Below are positions 1 through 7,777 of a stretch of DNA of 64,000 bases, in pieces. The DNA comes from Fodinibacter sp038210185 (lineage in GTDB: Bacteria; Actinomycetota; Actinomycetes; Actinomycetales; Dermatophilaceae). The notes under the pieces were generated by a model. The model saw only the letters and a program-made list of their open reading frames with translations. It ran no database searches and was not told the origin of the DNA. A program made the position numbers and the translations under genes. Positions within the stretch are counted from its first letter, which is position 1; the number at the start of each line of letters is the position of its first letter. The stretch covers positions 1-64,000 of the forward strand of contig JBBQWX010000003.1 in NCBI GenBank assembly GCA_038210185.1, given 5' to 3'.

Positions 1-433
1 ACGCCCCGGCTGGAGCCTGACCCTCACCCCCGACGCCACCGCCACCTGGACCGACCCCACCGGACGAACCCGCACCACCGCACCCGTCGACGCCCTGCAC
101 ACCACCATCCTCACCACCCCCCACGGCGACACCGACCCCACGGCATCCGGGGTGACGGCCACCAGCACCAGCCGGGCACGCACCCTGCTGCCCGACGGAC
201 CGCACAGCGAGCTCGAGTACCTCCTGGAACACCTCACCACCGCACCACCAACACGAACCCCAGCACCCGTCACCACCTGGCGCGACCACCACGGCCGACA
301 CCGCACCGAACTCCAACACCAACACCAACCCTGGGTCCTGGTCCAAGACGACACCGGCCACCGGCCGCACCCGAAGACCCGCAAGACCCCAGCCGCCGAA
401 CGCTGCCACGACACCGACCCACCCCCGTTCTGA
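1..433 (+). CDS. DUF222/HNH endonuclease-like protein, C-terminal part only
   Basis: The reading frame is open from the window edge (codons start at base 2) to a TGA at 431-433. The translation starts with a segment like GWSLTLTPDATATWTDPTGR, followed by a Thr/Pro/His/Arg-rich tail ending in DPPPF. This matches the extreme C-terminus of the large actinobacterial family with an N-terminal DUF222 domain and a C-terminal HNH nuclease motif. Those proteins are found in many copies per genome and their role is not settled. The HNH residues themselves lie outside the window, so nuclease activity is inferred from family membership. The gene is cut by the window edge, not truncated in a way that can be judged here. 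Confidence 0.7.
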   Translation, partial: RPGWSLTLTPDATATWTDPTGRTRTTAPVDALHTTILTTPHGDTDPTASGVTATSTSRARTLLPDGPHSELEYLLEHLTTAPPTRTPAPVTTWRDHHGRHRTELQHQHQPWVLVQDDTGHRPHPKTRKTPAAERCHDTDPPPF

Positions 434-461
434 GCCTGGCATGCCGGACCCCGCGGGGGAG

Positions 462-467
462 TAGAGT
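462..467 (+). promoter_or_regulatory. Putative -10 box of the B12 operon
   Basis: TAGAGT fits the actinobacterial TANNNT consensus and sits about 27 bases before the first riboswitch helix, so a transcript starting near 474 would contain the whole aptamer. No convincing -35 is seen. Confidence 0.4.
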
Positions 468-493
468 CTGGGCGTCGCCTTCGGGCGGCACCA

Positions 494-600
494 CGCGCAC
501 CTGTTCGGGGGAAGCCGGTCCAAGTCCGGCACTGTCCCGCAGCCGTGGGTCGCGACGTCACGTCGCGGCGAGTCGGAATGCCCGGCAGGTGCGAGCGGCT
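494..600 (+). promoter_or_regulatory. Cobalamin (AdoCbl) riboswitch
   Basis: The conserved core is plain by eye: an outer stem GCACCTG (497-503) with CAGGTGC (586-592), a GGGGGAAGCCGGTCCAAG segment leading into the CCGG hairpin, the invariant CTGTCCCGCAGCCGTG block (532-547), a variable GC-rich hairpin (CGCGACGTCACGTCGCG), and AGTCGGAATGCCCGGCAGG. This is the B12-box architecture. It precedes five overlapping or closely spaced genes for surface proteins and an ECF transporter, which assigns the operon to cobalamin uptake. In the known family, ligand binding lowers expression. Here the same is expected, but the mechanism (termination or start-site masking) is not decided by sequence alone. Confidence 0.93.
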
Positions 601-627
601 CCACAACACCGTCGAGGAATGCGGGAC

Positions 628-650
628 GGAGCCCGAGTGACCGGGGCTCC
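628..650 (+). terminator. Hairpin downstream of the riboswitch (possible expression platform)
   Basis: GGAGCCC (628-634) pairs with GGGCTCC (644-650) across a 9-base loop. It lies between the aptamer and the first start codon. There is no U-tract, so it could be a factor-dependent terminator or a helix that competes with another fold. Confidence 0.4.
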
Positions 651-694
651 CGGTGGTTCGGGCATCACGTCTTGAACCGCTCAGGAAGGCACCG

Positions 695-2323
695 ATGTCC
701 ACCATTACCACCGCCCGGAGCGCGCTGTCACGGCGTGCCGGCACCCTGCTCGTGGCCGCGGCGCTCGTCGGCGCCTCGGCGACCAGCGCAGTCGCGGACC
801 CCACCATCAGCCCGACCGCGGATGCCGGCCCCCCGGCATCGGCGTCCACGTCGCCCACCACCACCGCCACCGGGTCGCCCACACCGACCGTCACCCTGCC
901 GGGTGACCCGAGCGCGACGACAACCCCGTTGCCGACCCCCACCATCCCGACCAGCCCGACAAGCCCTTCAGGCTCGTCAGGCCCGTCAAGCCCGGCGCCC
1001 TCGCCCACCGGCTCGCCCACGCCGACGATCCCCGAGAGCGCCGCCCCCAGCGGAAGGGCCGGGGTCCTGCCGTTGCTCGCCGCGAACGGGGACGAGGCCG
1101 CTGCGGCGTTCATCTCCAGCACGCTGGCCGCGGCGAACGACCACTACGTCTACCCCAACAGCACGTTCTTCGACGGTGGCAACACCATCGACGCCATCAT
1201 CGCCCTGAGCGCCGTGGGCACCCAGCAGAGCCAGTCGAACGCCTCACTGGCGTACCTGGAGGACAACCTCGACACCTACATCGGGGCGGGCGGCGAGGTC
1301 TACGCCGGCCCGCTCGCCAAGGCACTGCTCGCGACCGTGGTCACCGGCTCCGACCCGACGTCCTTCGGCGGCCACGACCTGGTCGCGGAGCTGCAGGCCC
1401 TCGAGACGACCAAGGGCCGCTTCAGCGACGACTCCGCCTACGGCGACTACTCCAACACCATCGGGCAGTCGCTCGCGGTGCTCGCCCTCTCCCGGGCTGG
1501 TGAAGGGCTCAATGCCGTTGCGGTGCAGGCAGTCCTGGACCAACAGTGTGCCGACGGCGGGTTCCGCGGAACGCTCTACGACTCCGCCGGGTGCGTCAGC
1601 GACGCCGACGCCACCGCCTTTGCGGTGCAGGCGATGCTGATGGCGAGCGACACCCTGGTCTGTGGCGACGACGCGGGCCTACCGGCGAGGGCAGCCGCCG
1701 CCGCCGGCCGGGGGCTCGACCTTCTTGAGGACGTGCAGGACGCCTCGGGCGGCTTCGCCAGCGCCGACGGTGCGGTCAACGCCAACACGACCGGCGTGGC
1801 AGCCCAGGCCTTCGTGGCGGGGGGTCGCACCGCGGCGGCAGCCACCGCCGGGGCTTTTGTCGCCACGCTGCAGTACGACGAGTCGACCCCGGTGCCGTTG
1901 CGCGGCGGCATCGCCTTCTCCGCCGACACGCGGTCGACGACGGTTCCCACCGACTCGGACCTGCGCGCCACTCCACAGGCGACCCTGGGTCTCGCAGGCG
2001 GCTCCCTCGTGGATGCCGTGGCGCCCGGGGTCGGGGGCGCCGCGCCGGGAAGCACCTGCCCGCCGGTCCCCACGCGTCAGCCCGTCACGGTTGCCGGCCC
2101 CACGACGACGCCGTCCGCGAGCATCGGCCCCACCTCTGGTGGCGACCCGACCCCGGGTGCTACGGTTTCCGACCCGTCGGCCAGCGTCACATCGGCCGCG
2201 ACAGGATCGCTCGCGCAGACCGGCACCGACCCGCTGGTGCCGGCCGGGCTGGGCCTGCTGCTCGTGCTCGCCGGTGCCCTGGCCGTCTGGGCGTCGTCGC
2301 GACGTCGGGGGGCGCACTCCTGA
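695..2323 (+). CDS. Surface protein with transcobalamin-like alpha-barrel domain and LAXTG sortase signal
   Basis: 542 aa. ATG 695 is chosen over GTG 653 because AGGAAGG lies 7 bases upstream and a clean signal peptide follows (RR, hydrophobic core, cleavage after AVA near residue 34). A Pro/Ser/Thr linker runs to about residue 130. The folded domain (about 135-440) is a series of helical repeats such as NTIGQSLAVLALSRA, DADATAFAVQAML and NANTTGVAAQAF, ending in ATPQATLGLAGGSLVDA. These resemble the repeats of the alpha6/alpha6 barrel of intrinsic factor and transcobalamin, which belongs to the prenyltransferase/squalene-cyclase fold. The C-terminus has LAQTG, a membrane span and SRRR, the signal for class E sortases. 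Placed directly after a B12 riboswitch and overlapping the DUF4430-like gene, it is inferred to be the alpha half of a surface cobalamin-binding pair. Binding residues cannot be assigned by eye. Confidence 0.75.
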   Translation: MSTITTARSALSRRAGTLLVAAALVGASATSAVADPTISPTADAGPPASASTSPTTTATGSPTPTVTLPGDPSATTTPLPTPTIPTSPTSPSGSSGPSSPAPSPTGSPTPTIPESAAPSGRAGVLPLLAANGDEAAAAFISSTLAAANDHYVYPNSTFFDGGNTIDAIIALSAVGTQQSQSNASLAYLEDNLDTYIGAGGEVYAGPLAKALLATVVTGSDPTSFGGHDLVAELQALETTKGRFSDDSAYGDYSNTIGQSLAVLALSRAGEGLNAVAVQAVLDQQCADGGFRGTLYDSAGCVSDADATAFAVQAMLMASDTLVCGDDAGLPARAAAAAGRGLDLLEDVQDASGGFASADGAVNANTTGVAAQAFVAGGRTAAAATAGAFVATLQYDESTPVPLRGGIAFSADTRSTTVPTDSDLRATPQATLGLAGGSLVDAVAPGVGGAAPGSTCPPVPTRQPVTVAGPTTTPSASIGPTSGGDPTPGATVSDPSASVTSAATGSLAQTGTDPLVPAGLGLLLVLAGALAVWASSRRRGAHS

Positions 2324-3198
2324 TGCGCCGCCCCGTGTCCCGTCTGCTCGGCCGCGCCGCCGGTGTCGGCGCCGCCTCGGCCCTGGCGCTTGCCGGGCTC
2401 GTGGTGGCGGCCGCGCCGGCGAGCGCCGCGGCCTGCTCGGGCAGCGAGGGAGTCACGGTCGTCGTCGACACCGGTGGCTCGACCAGCACGAAGTGTGCCT
2501 CGGGGAACCCGTCGTCGGCGCTGAAGGCTCTGGCCTCCGCCGGCTTCGGCGTCGACTACCCGCAGCAGTTCCCCGGCTCGGTCGTCTGCCGGATCAACGG
2601 CCATCCCACGTCCGACCCGTGCGTGCGGATGCCCCCGGGGGACGCCTACTGGGCCTTCTTCCACGCCGAGCGCGGCGGCAGCTGGGTGTACAGCTCCAAC
2701 GGGGTCGCTACCTACGACCCCGCCCCCGGAAGCGTCGTGGGCTTCCGCTTCGGTTCGGGCCAGCAGCCCGGCATCGCTCCCCCGGCCCCTCCGAAGACCA
2801 GTGCGCCGGTGCCGGCGAAGCCCACCGCGAAGCCGAAGCCCCGCACCTCGAAGCCCCCCACCTCGAAGCCCGCCACCTCGAAGCTCAAGGCGACCACGTC
2901 GGCCCCGGAGGCGACGACACCGACCACCACGTCGACCGGTCCCTCCGGCAGCGCGACCGGCACGGCGCCGCCCACGGCGAGCGCCCCGCCGTCCGCGAGC
3001 GGCACGGCATCGGCCTCGCCGAGCGCCGACGGCACCACGTCGACGAGCCCCAGCGCATCGGCATCCGACATCGCCGCCGCCCCGACGTCGACCGGGGGCG
3101 ACAACGGCACCGGCCCCGGAACCCTCGTCGCAGGTGCCGCGCTCGTGGCGCTCGTCGCCGGCGGGGCCGGCTGGGCCGCGTGGAAGCGACGCGGATGA
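2323..3198 (+). CDS. Secreted, membrane-anchored DUF4430-like (transcobalamin beta-domain) protein
   Basis: 291 aa. The start overlaps the previous stop (TGATG), implying translational coupling. A signal peptide (RR at 2-3, cleavage after ASA near 35) is followed by a compact domain at about 42-145: a VTVVVDTGG strand, LKALASAGF, VVCRINGHP, then DAYWAFFHAERGGSWVYSSN and PGSVVGFRFG. The YW...W.Y and PGS..GFRF pattern is that of DUF4430, the fold of the C-terminal beta domain of intrinsic factor and transcobalamin. A long Lys/Pro/Thr/Ser stalk (about 150-260) leads to a C-terminal membrane helix and WKRRG, with no LPXTG-like motif. It is inferred to be the beta half that closes over cobalamin together with the protein encoded upstream. 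Confidence 0.75.
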   Translation: MRRPVSRLLGRAAGVGAASALALAGLVVAAAPASAAACSGSEGVTVVVDTGGSTSTKCASGNPSSALKALASAGFGVDYPQQFPGSVVCRINGHPTSDPCVRMPPGDAYWAFFHAERGGSWVYSSNGVATYDPAPGSVVGFRFGSGQQPGIAPPAPPKTSAPVPAKPTAKPKPRTSKPPTSKPATSKLKATTSAPEATTPTTTSTGPSGSATGTAPPTASAPPSASGTASASPSADGTTSTSPSASASDIAAAPTSTGGDNGTGPGTLVAGAALVALVAGGAGWAAWKRRG

Positions 3199-3213
3199 GG
3201 CGATGATGGTCCG

Positions 3214-4341
3214 ATGAGCGCCACCCTTCCCCGCGCGGTCCACCCGGCCGCCTGGTGGGGGTGGGCCGTCGGCATGGCCGTCGCGGTCAGCACGACGAAC
3301 AACCCGATCCTGCTGTTGCTCGCACTGGCCGTCGTCGCACTCGTGGTGGCCAACCGGCGCGGCAGCTCGCCGTGGGCGCGGGCCTTCCGGCTCTACCTGT
3401 GGCTCGGGCTGTTCATCATCGTGGTGCGGGTGGTGCTGCACGTGCTCGTGGGGCTGAAGTTCGGCACCATCGTCGTGCTGACCCTGCCAGGGGTGACGCT
3501 TCCTTCGTGGGCGGCCGGCATCGAGCTCGGCGGCACGGTCTACCTCGAGGGGCTGGTCGGCGCCGCGGTGCTCGGCCTGCGGCTCGCCGTGATCATCGCC
3601 TGCATCGGCGCCGCGAACGCCCTGGCGAACCCCAAGCGGCTGCTGCGCTCGTTGCCCTCGGCCCTGCACGAGATCGGGTCGGCGGTCGTGGTGTCCGTGT
3701 CGGTGGCGCCCCAGCTGGCCGAGAGCGTGCAGCGCGTGCGCCGGGCCCGGCAGCTGCGCGGCGACACCAGCCGCGGCATCCGGTCGGTGCCGTCGGTCGC
3801 GCTGCCCGTGCTCGAGGACACCCTCGAGCGGTCGCTCCTGCTCGCCGCCGCGATGGACTCGCGCGGCTACGGCCGGGCCGGCGCCGCTCCCCGCCCCCAC
3901 CGGTTCGTCACCGGCACGGTCACCCTGGCCGGGCTGCTCGCGAGCGCGGTCGGCATCTACGGCGTGCTCGACACCACGACCCCCGCCTTCATGGGCACGC
4001 CGACCCTGCTGATCGGGCTGCTGCTCTCCGGCCTCGGACTGTGGCTCGGGGGGCGGCACGTGGAGCGCAGCACCTACCGGCCGGACCCGTGGCGAGGCGC
4101 GGAGTGGTTGACCGTCGGATGCGGTGTGGCGGCGGCCGCCGCGCTCGTCGCCCTCTCGCGCACGTCCCCCGACCAGCTCGCGATGCCGTTGACGCCGTTG
4201 TCGTTCCCGCCGCTGCCCCTCGCCGCGGTGCTCGGGCTGCTCGTCGGCGCCCTGCCCGCCTACCTCACGCCCGAACCACCGCGCCCCGCCCCACGGGTGC
4301 CCCGGCGCGGCGCACGGGAGGAGGTGGGGGCCGGTGGCTGA
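3214..4341 (+). CDS. ECF transporter T component (EcfT/CbiQ family)
   Basis: 375 aa integral membrane protein with several long hydrophobic segments (for example PILLLLALAVVALVVANRR and LWLGLFIIVVRVVLHVLVG). It carries the two cytosolic coupling motifs of EcfT: RRARQLRG, and MDSRGYG following LERSLLLAAA. These motifs link the S component to the ATPases. The C-terminus adds a further hydrophobic region and a basic Pro/Arg tail. It starts 15 bases after the DUF4430-like gene and its end overlaps the ATPase gene by 8 bases. Riboswitch context makes cobalamin the likely cargo. The call as T component is firm; substrate is inferred. Confidence 0.85.
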   Translation: MSATLPRAVHPAAWWGWAVGMAVAVSTTNNPILLLLALAVVALVVANRRGSSPWARAFRLYLWLGLFIIVVRVVLHVLVGLKFGTIVVLTLPGVTLPSWAAGIELGGTVYLEGLVGAAVLGLRLAVIIACIGAANALANPKRLLRSLPSALHEIGSAVVVSVSVAPQLAESVQRVRRARQLRGDTSRGIRSVPSVALPVLEDTLERSLLLAAAMDSRGYGRAGAAPRPHRFVTGTVTLAGLLASAVGIYGVLDTTTPAFMGTPTLLIGLLLSGLGLWLGGRHVERSTYRPDPWRGAEWLTVGCGVAAAAALVALSRTSPDQLAMPLTPLSFPPLPLAAVLGLLVGALPAYLTPEPPRPAPRVPRRGAREEVGAGG

Positions 4342-6133
4342 CTCCGCCATCTCCCTGTCGCAGGTGTCGGTGACCCTGCCCCTCTCGACACGGCCCGTGC
4401 TGCGCGACGTCGACCTGACCATCGCCGAGGGTGAGCTGGCCCTCGTCGTCGGACGCACGGGGTCGGGCAAGTCGACGCTGCTCGGTGCGATGTGCGGCCG
4501 GGTGCCGCACTTCACCGGCGGCACCCTCACCGGTCACGTGCGCCTGCACGGCCGCGACACCCGCGACCACCGCCCGCGTGACCTCGCCGACCTCGTCGGG
4601 GTCGTCGGGCAGGACCCGCTCGCCGGGTTCGTCACCGACACCGTGGAGGAGGAGCTCGCCTACGGGATGGAGCAGCTGGGCCTGTCGGCAGCGACGATGC
4701 GCAAACGGGTCGAGGAGACCCTCGACCTGCTCGGCATCGCCGAACTGCGCGACGTCGCGCTGCGCGAGCTGTCCGGGGGCCAGCAGCAACGGGTGGCGAT
4801 CGGGTCGGTGCTCACGGCCCACCCCCGGGTCATCCTGCTCGACGAGCCGACCTCGGCCCTCGACCCGACCGGGGCCGAGGAGGTGCTCGCCACGATCACG
4901 CGGCTGGTGCACGACCTCGCGGTCACCGTGGTGGTCGCCGAGCACCGCGTCGAACGGGTGCTGCACTACGCCGACACCGTGGTGCACGTCTCGCCCTCCG
5001 GCGAGGTTCGCTCCGGTCTGCCCTCGGACCTCATGGTCGACAGCGACATCGCCTCTCCCGTGGTTGAGCTCGGCCGGTATGCCGGGTGGTCGCCGCTGCC
5101 GCTGTCGGTTCGTGACGCGCGGCGCGCCGCCCGAGGGCTGCGGGCCCGGCTCACCGCGACCCTGCCCCCGGGTCAAGATCGACCAATAGGTCAAAGTACG
5201 CACACACCGCCGGGTCAAGATCGACCAATAGGTCAAAGTACGCACACCCTCGAGGTGGCGCTCAGGGCTCGCGACGTCGTGGTGCGCCACCCCGGCGACG
5301 TGCTGGCCGTGGCCGGCATCGACCTCGACCTGCACCCCGGCGAGGTCACGGCCGTCATGGGCCGCAACGGCTGCGGCAAGTCCTCCCTGCTCTGGGCCCT
5401 TCAGGGCAGCGGAACCCTCACGTCGGGATCGGTACGCGCGACTCGACCGCCGACGGGCACCGGTACGACAGGCACGGCAGGCACGGCAGGCACGACCAGC
5501 ACGACCAGCACGACCAGCACGACCGGCACGACCGGCACGACCGGCACGGCATCCGAGACCGTCGAGCCCCGAAACCTGCCTGCGGGAGAGCGACGTTCGT
5601 TGGTCGGCATGGTGCCGCAGACCGCCGCCGACCTGCTCTACCTCGACACCGTCGGCGGCGAGTGCGAGCAGGCCGACCGCGAGAGCGGCGTGGCAGGCGG
5701 CACCTGCCGGCGGCTGCTCGAGGCGGTGGCCCCCGGCATCCCGGCGCAGCAGCACCCGCGTGACCTGTCCGAGGGCCAGAAGCTCGCCCTGGTGCTGGCG
5801 GTGCAGCTCACCGCCGACCCGACGGTCCTCCTGCTCGACGAGCCGACCCGCGGTCTGGACCCGACGGCCAAGGCGGCGCTGAGCCGGGTGCTGCGCGGGC
5901 TGGCCGCGCGGGGCCGGTCGGTCGTGGTGTCGACGCACGACGTGGAGTTCGTCGCCGAGTGCTCCGACCGGGTCGTCGTGATGGCCGCCGGGGAGGTCGT
6001 GGCCGACGGGCCGACCACCGAGGTCGTCGTGTCCTCCCCCGCGTTCGCGCCGCAGGTGTCCAAGGTGACGGCTCCCGGCCCGTGGCTCACGGTTGACGAC
6101 GTGCGAATGGCGCTCGCCGGGGTGGCGTCATGA
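4334..6133 (+). CDS. ECF transporter double ATPase (two fused ABC domains)
   Basis: 599 aa with GTG start overlapping the ecfT-like stop. The first nucleotide-binding domain has Walker A GRTGSGKSTLL, signature LSGGQQQRV and Walker B VILLDEPTSALD. The second has GRNGCGKSSLL, signature LSEGQKLAL, Walker B VLLLDEPTRGLD and H-loop STHDVEF. Most ECF transporters use two separate ATPases, so this is a fused EcfA-EcfA' pair. Two low-complexity inserts are odd: a 14-residue motif repeated twice in the linker (bases 5165-5248) and a run of G/S-T-T/A triplets inside the second domain (bases 5471-5551), between Walker A and the Q-loop. Both are in frame, so the gene still looks functional. The S component gene overlaps its stop by ATGA. 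Confidence 0.88.
   Translation: MADSAISLSQVSVTLPLSTRPVLRDVDLTIAEGELALVVGRTGSGKSTLLGAMCGRVPHFTGGTLTGHVRLHGRDTRDHRPRDLADLVGVVGQDPLAGFVTDTVEEELAYGMEQLGLSAATMRKRVEETLDLLGIAELRDVALRELSGGQQQRVAIGSVLTAHPRVILLDEPTSALDPTGAEEVLATITRLVHDLAVTVVVAEHRVERVLHYADTVVHVSPSGEVRSGLPSDLMVDSDIASPVVELGRYAGWSPLPLSVRDARRAARGLRARLTATLPPGQDRPIGQSTHTPPGQDRPIGQSTHTLEVALRARDVVVRHPGDVLAVAGIDLDLHPGEVTAVMGRNGCGKSSLLWALQGSGTLTSGSVRATRPPTGTGTTGTAGTAGTTSTTSTTSTTGTTGTTGTASETVEPRNLPAGERRSLVGMVPQTAADLLYLDTVGGECEQADRESGVAGGTCRRLLEAVAPGIPAQQHPRDLSEGQKLALVLAVQLTADPTVLLLDEPTRGLDPTAKAALSRVLRGLAARGRSVVVSTHDVEFVAECSDRVVVMAAGEVVADGPTTEVVVSSPAFAPQVSKVTAPGPWLTVDDVRMALAGVAS
5165..5248 (+). repeat. Two 42-bp tandem repeats inside the ATPase gene
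   Basis: Two nearly identical 42-bp units (14 codons each) encode PPGQDRPIGQSTHT twice in the linker between the ATPase domains. On the minus strand the core reads TTGACCTATTGGTCGATC, which matches, with few changes, the intergenic 34-bp repeat at 36885-36986. Base composition (AT-rich words such as CCAATAGGTCAAAG) is unlike the surrounding gene, which supports insertion of a mobile-type repeat in frame. Confidence 0.85.
5471..5551 (+). repeat. 9-bp tandem repeats inside the ATPase gene
   Basis: Nine 9-bp units of the type GGCACGGCA / AGCACGACC encode GTA, STT and GTT triplets. The length is a multiple of 9, so gain or loss of units keeps the frame. Confidence 0.85.
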
Positions 6134-7026
6134 GACGGCGCACCCGGGCGCTGACCCTGCGGCCCCGGTCGCTGGCGGCGGTGGCCCTGGTGTCGCTGGC
6201 GGGGCTGGTCGCCTTCTGCTGGCCGCTGCTCGTGTCCCCCGACTCCGGGCTGGCGCACGGCACCGACGCGCCGCTCGTGTTCGCGCTCGTGCTGCCGCTG
6301 CTGCTCGCCGTGGTGCTCGCCGAGATGAGCGAGGGTGGCATGGACGTCAAGGCCGTCGCCATGCTCGGCGTGCTCGCCGCCATCGGAGCCGCCCTGCGCC
6401 CGCTGGGGGCCGGCACGGCCGGCCTGGAGACCGTGTTCTTCCTGCTCGTGCTCGGCGGGCGCGTGTTCGGCGCGGGGTTCGGGTTCGTGCTGGGCGCGAC
6501 GACGCTGTTCGCGTCCGCGCTGGTCACCGGCGGGGTCGGGCCGTGGCTGCCGTTCCAGATGCTCGGTGCCGCCTGGGTCGGTTGCGGCGCCGGCCTGCTG
6601 CCCCCGCTTCGGGGCCGCGCCGAGGTGATCGTGCTGGCGGGCTACGGCGCGGTGGCCGGGCTGGTCTACGGCCTGCTGCTCAACCTGTCGTTCTGGCCCT
6701 TCACCACCGGCCTGAGCGGTGAGCTGTCGTTCGTGGCGGGGGGACCGGTGCTCGAGAACCTCCACCGTTTCCTCGTCTTCACCCTGGCGACCAGCCTCGG
6801 CTGGGACGTCATGCGGGCCATCACCACCGCCGTGCTCGTGCTCGTCACCGGCCGCGCCGTGCTCGGAGCGCTGCGGCGGGCGGCCCGCCGGGCAGCGTTC
6901 GAGGAGCCCGTCAGCTTCGCGCCGCCGTCGGGACGGGGGACGGATGCCGTGCCCCGGCATCCGCTCGCCGACCCGGCGGAACCGCAGCCGGCCCGCCCCG
7001 CCGACGTGGCACGATCGAGCCCATGA
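6130..7026 (+). CDS. ECF transporter S component, probably cobalamin-specific
   Basis: 298 aa, start overlapping the ATPase stop (ATGA). The protein is hydrophobic, with about six membrane spans in the first 230 residues, including LVFALVLPLLLAVVLAEM, AVAMLGVLAAIGAALRPLG and VFFLLVLGGRVFGAGFGF. A small-residue-rich helix follows (FGFVLGATTLFASALVTGG), as in S components that bind vitamins. The tail after about 260 is a polar Pro/Arg region. Family membership follows from fold pattern and from its place beside the T and A components. Cobalamin as substrate is inferred from the riboswitch and the surface proteins. It resembles the predicted actinobacterial cobalamin S components, but I cannot tell which named subgroup it belongs to. 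Confidence 0.8.
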   Translation: MRRRTRALTLRPRSLAAVALVSLAGLVAFCWPLLVSPDSGLAHGTDAPLVFALVLPLLLAVVLAEMSEGGMDVKAVAMLGVLAAIGAALRPLGAGTAGLETVFFLLVLGGRVFGAGFGFVLGATTLFASALVTGGVGPWLPFQMLGAAWVGCGAGLLPPLRGRAEVIVLAGYGAVAGLVYGLLLNLSFWPFTTGLSGELSFVAGGPVLENLHRFLVFTLATSLGWDVMRAITTAVLVLVTGRAVLGALRRAARRAAFEEPVSFAPPSGRGTDAVPRHPLADPAEPQPARPADVARSSP

Positions 7027-7562
7027 GCAACCTCGAGGTGCACCACAACGCCGCGTGGCTGAGCCGCGAAGAGCTCGACTTCGCCCGTGAGAAGCTGCCC
7101 ATCCTCTACGTCGACGCCGTGCCGGTGCGGGTCGACGAGCGCGGAGCGGTGACAGCGGTCGGGGTGTTGCTGCGGCTCGGCGCCGACGGCGACGTCTGCC
7201 GCGAGCTGGTGTCCGGGCGGGTGCTGCACCACGAGCGGGTCAGAGCGGCCCTGCTGCGGCACATCGAGAAGGACCTCGGCCCGATGGCCCTGCCGCGCGT
7301 GCCCCCGAGCCCGCAGCCCTTCACCGTGGCCGAGTACTTCCCGACCCCCGGCGTCACCCCCTTCCACGACCCGCGCCAGCACGCCGTGTCGCTGGCGTTC
7401 GTGGTGCCGGTCGCCGGCGACTGTGCGCCACAGAACGACGCGCTCGACCTCACCTGGCTCACCCCCGAGCAGGCACTCGACCCGTTGGTGCAGGCCGAGA
7501 TGGAGCGCGGCCACGGGGTGTTGCTGCGGCAGGCGCTGGCCCATCTCGGCCACGCCGTGTGA
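7023..7562 (+). CDS. Nudix hydrolase family protein (DUF4916-like)
   Basis: 179 aa. The ATG overlaps the S component stop (ATGA), so it is translated with the transporter operon. The sequence has Nudix-like features (early AVPVRVDERGAVTAVGVLLR, later AVSLAFVVPVAGDC and LTWLTPEQAL), but no full GX5EX7REUXEEXGU catalytic box is recognisable. This matches actinobacterial proteins annotated as Nudix family/DUF4916. Biochemical role is unknown. Its coupling to a B12 transporter could be incidental operon sharing or a real link. Confidence 0.7.
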   Translation: MSNLEVHHNAAWLSREELDFAREKLPILYVDAVPVRVDERGAVTAVGVLLRLGADGDVCRELVSGRVLHHERVRAALLRHIEKDLGPMALPRVPPSPQPFTVAEYFPTPGVTPFHDPRQHAVSLAFVVPVAGDCAPQNDALDLTWLTPEQALDPLVQAEMERGHGVLLRQALAHLGHAV

Positions 7563-7563
7563 C

Positions 7564-7694
7564 TCACGACGCCTGAGGCAGCTTCGCGGGATGAGCATCG
7601 ATGATGGCGACCCGACGGCGACCCGGCCAGCCGTGCTCGTCCATGATCTGGGCGGCGCGCGCTCGTTGTCGGCTACGGCCGCATCGTCATCCAC
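7564..7694 (-). pseudogene. Remnant resembling a DUF6624 protein, frameshifted
   Basis: Reading the minus strand from 7694, one frame gives VDDDAAVADNERA. A shift of one frame then gives AAQIMDEHGWPGRRRVA, ending in a stop at 7564-7566. The DEHGWPGR word preceded by an Asn-containing helix is the hallmark of DUF6624 proteins. The rest of the domain is missing, so this is read as a decayed copy. The match is short and from memory. Confidence 0.35.
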
Positions 7695-7777
7695 GCGGCA
7701 GCATGGTTCACCCTCGCCCTGTTTCGCCACACGGACGCAGTAGGTGGTCGGTTCACCGGACAGCCGCTCGGGCGCCA

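Noticed and set aside
1662..4530. Very long open frames on both strands through the B12 operon (for example 2077-4530 minus)
   Set aside because: They are Arg/Gly/Pro/His-rich shadows of the high-GC genes, with no family pattern and no ribosome-binding site.
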